Source of the DNA: Nymphaea colorata
Lineage: Eukaryota > Streptophyta > Magnoliopsida > Nymphaeales > Nymphaeaceae
DNA: 64,000 nt
Assembly: GCF_008831285.2 (NCBI RefSeq)
Contig: NC_045150.1
Span: forward strand, 3,978,001-4,042,000
Direction of reading: 5' to 3'
The translations under genes were made by a program, and so were the position numbers. Of the stretch, positions 45,111-57,843 are shown in pieces (position 1 is the stretch's first letter; every line of letters starts with the position of its first letter). The notes under the pieces are model-generated. The model saw only the letters and a program-made list of their open reading frames with translations. It ran no database searches and was not told where the DNA came from.

Positions 45111-47760
45111 TTGACCAAAAAGAAAAACACTTATGAATGCCAAATGCTTGACCAAAAAGAAAAATGCTTCATTTGTTTCGCCTATTCCTCCCCCTCTTCT
45201 CTTCTTTGTTCCTACAAAGGTAGGAAAAACACGATCACCATAATGATAATGATCATCATGACGGTGAAGTTGGTGGTTGGGACTTAGAGTTGACAGTCCA
45301 ATGGATTTGACAGTTAAACATTATGCTGTCAACTTTGAGACCCAATGAACATCATCACCATCATCATCATCATTACTATCTTGGTGTTCTTGGTGTAGTC
45401 TCACTATAGTCCGGTTCTCTCTCTCCTTCTCACTTTGGTGTTTACTCTCTTTTTTTCCTACATTTCATGTTTGAAATGCTTTTCACCTACAATTATGGTT
45501 TTTTCTCTTTGAAGAAAGACTTATTGTTGATATAAATATTGTTTGTAATTTCTCTTCTTAATTTGTTTTGCTTCATTGGAGGCAAAAGGAAAAAGGAAGA
45601 GAGAAACAAACCATATGCTTCATTTATTTTGCCTATTCCTCCCCCTCTTCTCTCCTTTGTTTCTACAAAGGGAGGAAAAACACGATCACCATAATGATAA
45701 TGATCATCATGACAGTGAAGTTGGTGGTTGGGACTTAAGAGTTGACAGTCCAATGGAGTTGACAGTTTATTACCTTGGTGATCCAGCTTTTCTTCCCTTT
45801 GTTTCTACAAAAGAAAGAATTTGAGGAGTACAGATAGGAGTAAAAGGAAACATTTTTCAACGCCCTGGTTTACCATTTGACGTTCATGGTGCACTCTCTC
45901 TATAGTTTGGTTCTCTCTCTCCTTCTCGATTTGGGGTTTCCCCTTTTTTTTATATGTTTCATGCTCGAAAAGCTTTTCACCTATTATGGTTTTATCTCTT
46001 TGAAAAGTGACTTATTGTTGATATTTGATTCTATGGTGTTTATTTATTCCCTTTCTTATTGGTAGCTTTTCTTATAACATGTTGTTTGTAATTTCCCTTG
46101 TTAATTTATTCTGCTTCATTGGATGCAAGAACAAGAAGAGGAGAGAAATAAACCTTAGCGAGACTGCACCAAGAATGCCAAATGCTAAACCAGAATGAAA
46201 AATGTTCCATTTTTTTTTCCTATTCCTGAACCTCTTCTCTCCTTTGTTTCAACAAAGGAAGAGAAAACACAGTCACCATAATGATGATCATCATCCTGAT
46301 AGTGAAGTTGGTGGTTGGGAATTCTTAGATCCAACTACCATCATCCCTGTCTTTGTCAACATTATTATCTTGGTGATCAAGCTTTTCTTTGCTTTGTTTC
46401 TACAAAAGAAAGAATTGGAGGATGAGCAGGGGCAGGAGGAGGAGGAAAAATTTTCATCTCCTTGGTTTACCGTTTGGCATTCTTGATGCGCTGTCTCTAT
46501 AGCCTGGTTCTCTTTTCCCTTCTTGTTTTGGGGTTTCCTCTTTTCTTTTTTATTGCATTTCATCTTCGAAAAGCTTTTCACCTACAATTTTGGTTTTTTT
46601 CTCTTTGAAGAATGACTTATTGTTAATATTTTATTCTTTGGTGTTTATTTATAGCCTTTTTTATTGGTGGCCTTTCTTGTAAAATATTGTTTGTAATTTC
46701 TCTTCTTAATTTATTCTTCTTTGTTAAAGGCGAGAACAAGAAGAAAAGAGAGAAATAAACCATAGTTAGACCGCATCAAGAACGCCAAATGTTAAACCAA
46801 AAAGAAAAATGCTTCATTTTTTGCATATTCCTTATCATTTTCTCTCTATATCAAAAGGAGGGAAAAAACAATCTCCACAATGATAATGATCATCATGGTG
46901 GTAAAGTTGGTGGTTGGGACTTGGAGTTGACATTCTAATGAAGTTGACAGCTTAGCATTAGACTGTCAACTCTGAGCCCACTGACCATCATCACTATCAT
47001 CATCATCATTTTTATATTGGTGATCATGTTTTTCTTCCCTTTGTTTCTAACAAAGAAAGAATTGGAGGAGAGGAAAAGGAAACACTTTTCATCTCCCAGG
47101 TTTACCAATTGGCTTCTTGGTGCACTTTCTTTGTAGTATGGATCTCTGTTTTCTTCTTGTTTTGGGGTTTCCTCTTTTCTTGCATTTCATTTTTAAAAAG
47201 CTTGTCACGTACAAGTTTGGTTTTTTTCTCTTCAAAGAATGACTTATTATTAATATTTGATTATTTGGTTCTTATATATAGCCTTTTTTATTGGTAACCT
47301 TTCTTGTAAAATGTTGTTTGCAATTTGTCTTTTTAATTTATTATGCTTCTTTGGAGACGAGAAGAAGAGAGAGAAGCAAACCATAGAGAGACAACATCAA
47401 GAACACCGAATGCTAAACCGAGGAGAAAAATGCTTTGTTTTCTTCTCTTGCTCCTCCTCCTATTATTTCCTTTGCTTCTACAAAGGGAAGGAAATCACGA
47501 TCTCCATGATGAAAATGATGATCATGATGGTGAAGTTGGTGGTTGGGACTTGGAGTTGATAGCCTAATGAAGTAGACAGTTTAGCATTAGACCGTCAACT
47601 CTGAGTCTCGAAAACCATCATTATCATCCTAGTGATTATGCTTTTCTTTTCTTTGTTTCTACAAAGAAAAGAATTGGAGGAGGAGCTGTCGAGGAAAAGC
47701 AAACATTTTTCATCTCTCTGGTTTAGCATTTAGCGGAGGAGATTTGGAGATTTCGTTTGT
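45111..47760. repeat. Tandem array of about 450-630-bp units, five copies
   Basis: The motif GAAGTTGGTGGTTGGGA recurs at about 45.27, 45.72, 46.30, 46.90 and 47.53 kb. Each unit shares, in order, a TTTTGGGGTTTC segment, CTTTTCACCTA, GACTTATT(G/A)TT(G/A)ATAT, a CAAATGCTAAACC-type segment, TTTCTACAAAGGGA, CACGATC(A/T)CCAT and the motif above. Unit 1 to 2 is shorter through an internal deletion. Frames through the units give Ser/Leu/Phe-rich and Asn/Asp/His-rich peptides that shift between units, so coding is unlikely. A lone unit sits at 32539-32997. Confidence 0.85.
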
Positions 47761-48231
47761 TGGGTAATCAGTGCTATTAAGTTATCAAGAAACCGTTTCC
47801 CTTGTTGTTTTGTTGGTTTGTCGAGTTTCACGGGTATCACCTTGTGTGTTAAGTTTGTAGGATTAGATTTCTCTTTTTTTGGTTGGTTCTGTTTTATTCT
47901 CTATCATTAATACATCCTATTATTATGGACAAAGAGTGTTGGATTGGTATCTATTGTCATTTTATGAAAGTCCTGGGTTACTAATGTATGTAACAATGTG
48001 TATGACCTTTTCTTTAAACCTTTAAGTCTTGACAGATGTCTTCAATCAAAATGGGTAATGTGCAAACCTCTGTGATGCAATGACCAAAATATTCTTGTTT
48101 AAAGTAAAATGAAAGAAAGATTTTAAATGGGCGAAAAGGGCTTAGGAAATGTTGAAAGTCTAAAATCGATATTTCCTTATAAAAACATTTAAAAATACCC
48201 CCAACTCCCTTCTTGTTTCCTTTGATATATA
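47761..48231. other. Non-coding stretch, nothing recognised
   Basis: AT-rich sequence between the tandem array and the hAT-like element, with no notable frame or repeat. Confidence 0.5.
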
Positions 48232-48239
48232 CTTTTGCA

Positions 48240-49266
48240 TAGGGGTGAACAACGAGCCAAGCAACTCAAACTCGGCTCGTTAAAGCTCAGTTCGAATTCA
48301 AGTTTGAGCCAGCTTTTTCACTCAATGAGCTGAGCTCAAGTTGATCGTTTAGGTTGTTTATTTTATCAAGAGTTCGAGTTCGTTTAACGAAGCTCGCTTT
48401 AACCCAAATGGGCTCGTTAGCTCGAGTAACTGATACTTGTTGTTTTCCTCATTGAGTCATCTTCATTTTCATCTTTTTTCTCTCTCTTCACTTTCTTCCT
48501 CTTTCATCCTCCGATGCCAATGAAATCCTTCGATCAGCACCAACATCCTGTGATCGGTGGAACTGCTGATGGCAACCAGCCTGCAACGACGGTGCTCTTC
48601 TCCCTCTCTCTCTCTCTCTCTCTCTCTAAATCAGAGAAAACAATGTTTCTGAAACCCTCTGCCTCAAACGAGAGAGGGTCTCAAAAACCCAATGATCTCT
48701 GCTTGAGCAAGGGTTTCACTCGAGTGAGGGTTTTGCTTGAGCCAAGACCTCGCTTGAGCGAAACGAGCAAGGGTTTCTGAAACCCACATACCCTTGCACG
48801 AGCGAAATTTCTCTCTAACCTCTTCGAGTGAGCTCTGTTCTCCCTCAAACCCTTGCTCAAGCAAAGGTCTGCTCACTCTCAGACCATCGCTCTTCAAACC
48901 TCACTCGAGCAGTTGTTTTGGAAACTGAAGCCCATTCTAGGTTTTCAGGCTTTCAGCTTGATCTGAAGATCATTCTTTTTCTTCTTTTAGATTTTTGTAA
49001 CTTGTGATTGTTCCTTTTCCTTTGCATAACTACCTTACACTACTGTCGTCTTCTTCCATATTCCATACATGAAGCAATGTTGCCTTCCACAGCAGAAGCA
49101 TATGGAGCAAGCAATTAATCGAGCTAAACGAGTCGGTCGAGTCAATCTCAAGCTCAAACACAATCGATCGAGTCAAGCTCGAGCTACCATTGTAAAGCTT
49201 GACTTGAGTTCGAGCCGAGCTCGAGCTGTCCGAACTCGGGCTCGACTCAACTCGTGTTCAGCCCAA
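48240..49266. mobile_element. Non-autonomous hAT-like DNA transposon, 1027 bp
   Basis: The left end TAGGGGTGAACAACGAG and the complement of the right end, TTGGGCTGAACACGAG, form an imperfect terminal inverted repeat. The flanks are CTTTTGCA (48232-48239) and CTTCTGCA (49267-49274), an 8-bp target duplication with one difference, as for hAT. Both subterminal regions are dense in GCTCGAG/GAGCTCG motifs in inverted arrangement. The centre carries (CT)n at 48603-48627 and repeated GAGCAAGGGTTTC-type segments. There is no transposase domain; the open frames are short and not supported as genes. Confidence 0.83.
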
Positions 49267-49274
49267 CTTCTGCA

Positions 49275-49985
49275 TGCACAAGATTGTGCACAACATCCAG
49301 ATCCAAATTTCAGCTTCATATCCAAAATAGAGCCCAAAATCTATGGATCTAAATCCCAACTTTAGACCCAAAACAGACTTTCTAATCAAAAACAGAATTT
49401 TAGATCCAGACCTAAATCCAAATCCCATTTCTAGACTCATTTGATCCAAATTTGAGACTTCAAAATCCAATTTATATCCGATCCAAACCCAAAATCCAAA
49501 ATCTATATGCATAGCCTTATTCGGTTCCAAATTCTTAATCCAACATATTTAGATGCAATTCCAAGTTTCTATCACAATTTAGATCCAAATCTAAATTTCA
49601 TATCCAAATTTGACATCCAAATCCAAATATATTATTTTAGATAAATTCTAAGCTTTTGAACCAGAACCAGCTCATAATATGAGATTTGAATCATTTCCAA
49701 TCCCAAATCCATATTCGAGATCTAAGTTTATTGTTGTATCATTGTTGACTTAAAAATTCTTAATTTGACCTGCTGGTATTTAGATCTGGTTTTTTATCCA
49801 AATCTGAGTAACAGACCTTTCCCAAGCCAAAGTATCGAGGCGTTATTGTTATTTCTTCTTCAAAATTCTCAAATTAACCTTGATTTTTCGAAGATATCTT
49901 TAAACTCCCAAAATGCCTTTGTTTTCTTTAAATATCCTTCATTTTTCTAAAAATATCATCATTTTGTCAAACATAACAACAATGC
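49275..49985. repeat. Degenerate ATCCAAAT-type low-complexity repeat
   Basis: Dozens of variants of ATCCAAAT, GATCCAAA and AAATCCAAA are spread over about 450 bp (49290-49700), then AT-rich sequence. A shorter patch of similar character lies at about 30420-30560. No coding support. Confidence 0.65.
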
Positions 49986-49994
49986 CATTTTCTC

Positions 49995-50330
49995 TCTCTG
50001 TAGATGCCATTGCTGACATGGCAGCCCGTACCTAGCATGTCCAGGTCCTACGCTGGCCTGCTAGGTCCTATAGGGCCTAGACAGGCATAGCATGGCACGA
50101 CTAGACTCGGCCGTGCTTGGCCGAACTAGGGAGGCAACGCTGGCTCTTTCTTGCCCGACCCAACCGACTATGGCCTAGCAGGCTGGCTAGTTTAGGCTAG
50201 GCCTTTGGGCGGCTTGCACCTGGCCCGTCCAATCTAGGGCTGGCCGTAATAGGCCTGTGGCTGGCCAGAATGGCCTATTTAGGCCTGCCACTCTGCCGGA
50301 AGTGATATGGGTGGGCCTTGAGAGGGTAGT
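49995..50330. repeat. GC-rich islet of GGCCTAGGC-like repeats
   Basis: About 330 bp rich in GGCCTA, TAGGCC, CTGGCC and GGCTGG words, clearly more GC-rich than the AT-rich surroundings. The words are largely self-complementary, as in subterminal regions of some non-autonomous DNA transposons, but I could not define ends or a target duplication. Confidence 0.6.
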
Positions 50331-50409
50331 CTCCTCCTGGCATGGTCAAACCCAATCAACCAATTTTTGAACAGATTTGTGTTACTATGCAAATTTTAAG
50401 CCAATAACA

Positions 50410-53400
50410 ACTAGTTAATGCCTAATTATGCTTAAAAAATGATGATAAGGCCCTTGCAACTCCTTCCTCTATAATTATTCATCATTCCCCTCTTTTCATG
50501 CACATCAACAACCCCTTAGGGTCCTCTCTTTCTTCCCTAACTTTTCCCTCTTCTCTTTCAACTTCTATTTTCCTCTTCCTTCTGGTTCTCAACATCTTCA
50601 ACACCAAGCCTCCATCCTTAATAAAAGGAAACGGTGGAAAAGCTTGTGGAAGACTTTAAGATTTCATCTATAGTCCATTGAAGCCATTATCAAGGCTGGG
50701 TCCCTTTGCCGAAGAGCCAAGGAGCCAAAGTTTTTTCGAAGCTAAGAATACTGCTTAGTGTTCCAAAAGGATGACCAACACAAGCCCTCTTATTTTATCG
50801 TCTCTATTTTTTTTTTTCTGTGTCTCTATTTTATGTCAAGCCAATGGAGGCCTAAGGATCTCTTTGGAGCTATCTATCTTAAAGATCGGCTGAGACAATA
50901 TGGCTTTCTAGTATCTCTTTCTTTATATTTCAATGCACCTCTATTCTTTTTATATATCCATCTTCTTCTTTCTCTTCTCTTTTTTTTTATGTGTTTTTCT
51001 CCCTCGTATCTCTCTATTTTCATTTTCCTCTTTCTTTTTATTTTCTTCTCTCTACCTTTTCTTCTTTCCTTCCCTTCTGCCTCTTATTCTTTGTCTTTTA
51101 TTTTTCTCTCTATTTTTTGTTCTATTTTCTCCTTTTTTTGTCTCTTTGTTCTCCTTCCTTTTTCATTTATCACTTTCTTTATCTCTCCTTATCTCCTAGA
51201 TTTCTTTATCCATCTCTTTTTATTTCCCTTTTGAAGTCTCTCTTTCTTTCTCTTTTATTGATCTAGTTCTCCCTTCGATTTTTTTTAAGTCTCTCCCCCT
51301 CTTTGATCTCTTTTTTATTTTTAAATATTTTTTTCTCTTCTCATACATTTATCTTCTCATCTCTTGACTTATTTAAGTGGATGATTTCATGAAACTCATA
51401 GGTGAGGGCTTCTGGGTCAAATTTTCTTTCTTATTTCCATTACTTTTGAGGTTGAGACATGTCTAATTCAAAAAAACACCAAACACAAGATGATGCTGAT
51501 GTTAATCTATGTCTTCCATGCATCTATCGTGATTGTCAAAGCTCAAAACCACCACTAACCATACTTCTTTCTTTCTTTATAGCTTCCTAACGGCCAACCT
51601 AATGTTTTTAAACAAACCATTGAGCGGAGAGTTTACTCCCTCGATATATATCATTATCAAGTTTGTTATCATTCGTATGAATGTTTCTTTTAATATTTTC
51701 TTTCTTTTTCATATAGATATATATGAGTATGCATGAACACAGACCATCACTTCATAATACACAGATGGAATGACTGATGCATTTTTTATTGAATTCTACT
51801 AAGACTAAACCCTGTTGAGGTAAAAATCGAATTAGGGACAAGTCTTAACCTTTTCTTATAGCTCAAGGAAAACACTTTCTCAAATCATGCTACTTACTCA
51901 CTCTTTTCAAAAGTTAGATCTTCAAAACAATTTTTTTTTCAAATATTGACAATATTGCAAAGCCCCTCCCTTTTTTGGGCCCTATGATAAATCAAACTAT
52001 TAGTCAACGTTCCTTTAATTCAAGATCTTATTTTTCAAACAAAGTTTGAAAAGCTTGCTTGTATAAAAGCATAATAAGTTAAAATCATGTTTTGCAAAAA
52101 CAAACAATTTAAAAATACCTTTTTCAATCATATTTCTCTTGGACACTTGAATTCTAATGATTATATTGGAAGAATTCTAATGATTTTAAAATATCTCCCT
52201 TTAAAACAATTTATTTTCTAAACCATTTCAACATTTTGAGTTCATCTTTCTAAGATTGTTATCATTTAGGGTTCATTAAAATACCCATAAGACCATAGTC
52301 CTAACATGAATGAGTTATATTTTAAACCAAATCTCATTTAAATCCCTTCAAAATCACACTCTCAATCTTTTAAAAAAAAATTCTTTAACTTGAGTGCACT
52401 TGCATATAAGATCTTATGATAACACTATAGACTATTAGAATGTGCAAAGCAAAAGGTAGTCCTTCATATGGTTACCCCCAATAAAGGAATTGGGAATGGC
52501 CAGACCTTGTACTGATATGTGAATCTCTTTCTCTCACTTTTCAAAATAAAGATATATTGTTTCTACAGTACTCCAAAAATCAAAATTAATTTTGGGGTGC
52601 AAACAATAGTATAGATAGTTTAAACTAGTTAGCCATTTTTTATGTTTACTAATATAAGAGCAAAACTAGTTTGATATACTTGTCTGAACTTTTATTGAAG
52701 GGACGGTGTTTGCTTACACATTTAATGATTGCAAAAAAGATGTTTCGGGTGAATGGAAGAAAATCTTCCACCCAAGCGAAGGCGAAGGCCCCTCCCACCC
52801 CTTCTTCCCCCAATCCCTTAGGTCCAGGGCTGCATTTGGTGCTGCGTGGTGGTGGCCTCGCTATACTTCAACTTTCATATTTTTGTCCTTCTTTTGGAAA
52901 ACAAAAAATTGATGCCACTTGAGTTCAAAACAGAAACTTGCCGCCTACCAATCCCTGCCCCTATAGTTGTGCCAACTCCCTCGAGGATTAATAGAAAAGT
53001 TGGTGCAATACCCTATTGCTCCTTCCGCAGGTTTAGACTTCGATAAGCTAGAGTATCCCATATTTTTTTTAAATGCCATCCTTATACGTTTGGTTGCTTG
53101 AGCAACCAATCTATTAACTTTTTCTTCTCCTTCATTTTGTTTTAACAAAGATAGCCAACTGTTCTTGATGTGCTTGAGATTCTCTCTCAACCATCCACTG
53201 AGTTTAATCTAAGCTTCCTGATTAGCTCTTGAGGCTCACATGACACTTAGGTTTCACTTAGTTGTTAAAAAATGCACATTTTTTTCTTACAGTAACTTGG
53301 GTCTGCATGGGAGAGTTTGGAATTGGAATTCCAGATCTACTGTCACATGCCTCCCTACATGGATCTGGATGTAGTTGGTGGTTTGGATCTGGGATGTGAT

Positions 53401-54339
53401 CACCCCTTATCTATTTGGGATGTTTGATTGGTCTGGATCAGATCCATAACATGCAGCCATTCGGAGTTAAATTTTGAGATGACAACTCTCAAAATCATAT
53501 AGGCAGTAGCATCCATGGACATCTTCAAGAGACATTCCGCATGTTGCACCTCCCTCCGACCAGCTACACTACCTTCATTTTAGGTTTTTTGGGGGTGGTG
53601 TGGTGAAAGGAAGGGATGAGAGAGAGAGACAGAGAGAGAGAGTGACTGAGTGTGTATGTGTTTGTCAGTCTGTTTAAAAGTTAGAAATTACGTAGAATTG
53701 ATTTTACCATGAATCAGAACTTGGGATATGTTAAATGGTTCCAAGTTTAACACCGTTGGCAAGGGTCTAAATTTGACATGTAATTCTCATTGAATGCTGC
53801 CATCTAGCTTTATTTGTCTAACAGCTTTGAACTGTATATTTTCACTTTTATAACCACAATTTTTTCCATGAATTAAGAAATGGGCACGATAGAAGCGTCT
53901 AGATTAGTCTCTTTGCTTTTTTTTCTTTTCTTGGACAAAGCTCATACTGCGATCGATTAAGATTTAGATGTATTCTTAATCATGTAGATGCATAAACATA
54001 TTAAGCTATACAATTAAATTATGCATCTCTGGGAGCTATAGATTTTAGCTAGAGGGGCACTAATTCAATAACTTTAATTCTTTTAGATGCACTTATATAT
54101 ATAAACAATCAAATATATCAAAGCATAAAAGTAAAAACAAACAAACAATCTAAGTGGAAGGGTAATAAAGGGAAGGGAAAAATAAAAATTCAAGGAAAAT
54201 TTAAATTTGAAAAGATAAATTTTTAGCTTTTCAAATACAGTCATACCCGCATACTTGTACCACCTTACTTGCATACCAACAAAGGTACTTGACCTGTGTT
54301 ACAAAGAATTACCCAGTTCCACCTTCCAAGTTTGACTGC
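50410..54339. repeat. Repeat block D2 (non-coding), homologous to D1 (32998-37586)
   Basis: It starts with AGTTAATGCCTAATTATGC and follows D1 in order, with a shorter T/C-rich tract (50795-51345) and indels. It ends directly at block B, just as D1 ends at block C, so D2-B and D1-C are two copies of the same composite unit about 17 kb apart. No coding frame is conserved between D1 and D2. Confidence 0.82.
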
Positions 54340-57300
54340 TTAGTGTCCGTTTCACAAGCAAAAAAATATGTAATTGTTAATTTGTTATATGAACTTGATT
54401 GGAGCATATTCAGGGAACACCTTAAAAAGTCTTGTGAATTTGTTTCAATTTTGGGGTAGATTTATGGATATATTACAAATAGTTCCACTTTAAGCAGGCC
54501 CTTAAGTATGAATGTCTTAATTTGACATCAGTTAGAGAGAGATAAGTGCTTTTCTAAACCTAGCCATATTCCTTCAACTTGGTTCTTCAAGCAAGGGGGC
54601 ACCAAGCTCCAACCTCAACCTCTACTCTCTCCTCTTTCTCTCTTTCCACATCGCCACCATGGTCACCCTTCAGATTCCTTCTATGGAAAAATAGAAGAAG
54701 AAGAAAAGGAAAGACAAATGCAGTCAGTTTCTTTTAGCAGCACAATTTCTCCGGTGGTCTAGCAGGTTGCCACCAGGCAGCAACTGCAGAATCATCCACA
54801 AACATTTTGTTGACTGAGACGAAGGGTTGTACCCATAACTGATTCATGTTCATACTACTCATTATATATATATATATATATGACTCTTGCTTCAGCCATC
54901 TAAGCAGTGTCATCCATCAGTTTGGACAAATATTAAATGATGAAAATAGTCATCACCTTTTTCTCAACATTTTTCTCTTAACCATCCATCATGATGGAAA
55001 CCCAAGCAAAATCCTAAAAATAGTTGCTCTCTTGGCGATCGATCATATGCCTATAGGAGAATTCATTTCACATTTACTTTGCAAAGCCAAAAGGAAGGTG
55101 CCCAAAGAAGAAGAAGGAAATGCTCATTAATTATGAAGGTTGGCTTAAGGCCTACAAGTTGAGGATAATTCAAAAGTTCAATGCTTAGAATGAGATTGGA
55201 TGACACTTAAAATGGAATTTTTTGATGCAAAACATCATTTTACGTTGCTGTGTTAGGCGTATTCTAAAATGCCCTTTTTAAGCCCAAACATGTAAACCAG
55301 TTTCCGAAAAGTAATAAAAAACCACGTTTTAATGAAACCTGGTTTTCCTATAACAATTTTTTTCTAAAAGTGCCATCCCAACGCTACCTTAGAGCATAAT
55401 CACTGAAAATGCAAATGTGAAGCATAACTGAGATGGTAGTACGAGCGATGACAATAGAATTGAGATCCAAATATAATGCAAACCCATACGAATGCCGAAC
55501 CAAATTCCCAAACATTTTCACATTCATATATAAATCTGATTGGCCCGCGGTCTAACTCTGACATAAACACCTCTTGCAACAAACACCTCTTGCAACATCA
55601 TTTGGTAGAGAGTGTCGCTCCTTAATACAACCATGTCAAATTTCTTCTCCTTTATGTTCATTTGATTTTCTCAACATGGTATAATCAGGACAAGTAGCCT
55701 ATTGAAAAAGACTTGAGTCAAGGATGGCCTGCAAACAATCATAGAGGTTGTTGATTTCTTCACTAAATTAAGGACTCGATTCAGTTTCAAATAATATCTT
55801 CTTCAAGCAAACTTGAACGTGAATAGCCCTTCAGCTTAAGGAAGGATGAAAGCAATAAAGTATGGCATCAAGTATGGAATTAATGAACATACCAAATGTC
55901 AGGCTAAAATCAAAGGAAAAATCTCAATAGAGTACTTTTATGGTAGAAGATCCGGGTTCTGAAAACAAAAAATATTTTGCATTTAATGACAATAACAAGG
56001 AGTTGTAATGACTCCCTAACATAAGGAGCAATATTGGATGTATGACTGCTATATAATATTGAAATGCTGAACGCTATCAACCCTAAGGAACAAGGTTTTG
56101 GCCTTCCTTGGTTGTAGGTGAATAAATACCCAACCACGTTAAATTGCTTGTCTTTCTTCTTCATTTTATTTTCTCCGCACTCTTTCCCTCAAACGCCGCT
56201 TCTTTTTTCTTCTTTCCCAATCCACCCTCATGGTTTTGTCAAATACAATGTGGTTCATTCCACATGCTTGGACTTCGATGAAACAGTCCTCGGATTCTTT
56301 CAAAAGTCATCTTCATCCATTGGATTACATGAACAACCAATCTATTATCTTCCTTTTTGCTTTTTTTCTTTTAAGAATGGTAACCAACTGTCCCAGATGT
56401 GCTTGAGATTCAATTTTGACCGTCCATTGAGTTTAATCTATGTTTCTTGATTAGGCCTTGAGGCTCAAATGATGTTAGGGTTTTCCCCTTAAGTTATAAA
56501 CTGTATGCCTTGTATTCCAACAACTTGGACCTGTCTGAAAGAGAGAAAAGTTTGGGCACTAAAAAATCAAGAAAAATAAAAAGGACGTGATAAAATCAGT
56601 CAAGTGATGAGTTGGGAAAGAAATGGATGTGACCAAAATCAGCCATTCTTCTAGTTAACGCAAAGAAACTGACTTGCGTAATATGAACATGCAGAAGCAT
56701 TAGTCATGAAAATGAAATGTTTCTTATTAGAAATAGTCAGGTGCTTAATAAACATAATTGAGAATTGTAATATCGTTGTAGTAGTCTCACCTCAAGTTCT
56801 ATAATTAAATAATAAAATCAATTGATCTTTAATTGGGAAATAGAAGTTTGTTCTCTTCCAAAAAAGCATGGATGTTCTTCTAAGTCTTACTTTCATTTAC
56901 CTAATTTCCGAGCTTTGTTTTCTTTCAATCTCTCTCTCTTTCTCTCTCTCTAATGCTAGCTCTCACTCTCTCTGGATTAAAAGTACGGATTTGGAGCATC
57001 TTTAATAGTTTTAAGGTTTTGTTCGAAGAAGGGATGTTCTTCCTTTTTCCTTCTTTTCTTTCATTCCTCCTGAGAGTATACTTAGTTTGCAAGTTCTCTG
57101 AAAATTTAGTAACTCAGCCTTTGAGAAAAGGTTCGAGATCATGATCTACATAGCCTTATTCCCAGCCATAGATCGTCTCGAACCTGCACCCAAAGTCCAA
57201 GTTACTGGACTTTCTAAGAACTTGCAAAGTAGATTCTCAAGAGGAGCAAATGAAAACAGAGAAAAAGAAAGAACAACCCTTCATTGAACACGTCCATAAA

Positions 57301-57806
57301 ACCACTGAAGATGCTCAGAATCTGTAGTCTTAATCCAAAGAGAGCAAGAGAAAGAGAGTGAGGATGAGATAGAGGACTGTCCCTTTCTATTATCGGCACG
57401 GTTACTCGAGGAATAACAAAGTTCGATTTGCCTAATTTGCCATGAACAAAACATTACTTTGTTATAGGAAAAATAAATATAATTGAATTGTAGAATTCAC
57501 TACACCAGATTAGTTTCAATATGAAAGACTTCATTTTCTTCACTACTGCCTCTGCATGTTCAGGTTAAGCAAATGAATTTCTTCGCTTTAACTTGGAGGA
57601 TTGGTTGATTTAGGACATCATCACATCCTTCATGATTCTAAAGACTTACATATGTGGCTAGACTGAATGAACACAAGTTCTTTGCTTTTCACTTCAATCA
57701 TTTCAGTCCTCATCAGCATTAAATGCTTACTCAACACATATAGCAACACTGGCTTGCTAACGATGGGATTGCAGACCATGATATTTTCACAGAATATGAT
57801 CATATG

Positions 57807-57810
<4 letters not shown>

Positions 57811-57842
<32 letters not shown>
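57811..57842. repeat. (AT)n microsatellite
   Basis: A TA run of about 32 bp; block A has only a few AT pairs at the equivalent place near 13265-13285. Confidence 0.94.

Positions 57843-57843
<1 letters not shown>

Noticed and set aside
50758-51234. 158-residue frame, the longest outside the transposons
   Set aside because: Same pyrimidine-tract artefact as at 33701. It is not conserved with D1 and has no recognisable domain beyond compositional hydrophobicity.
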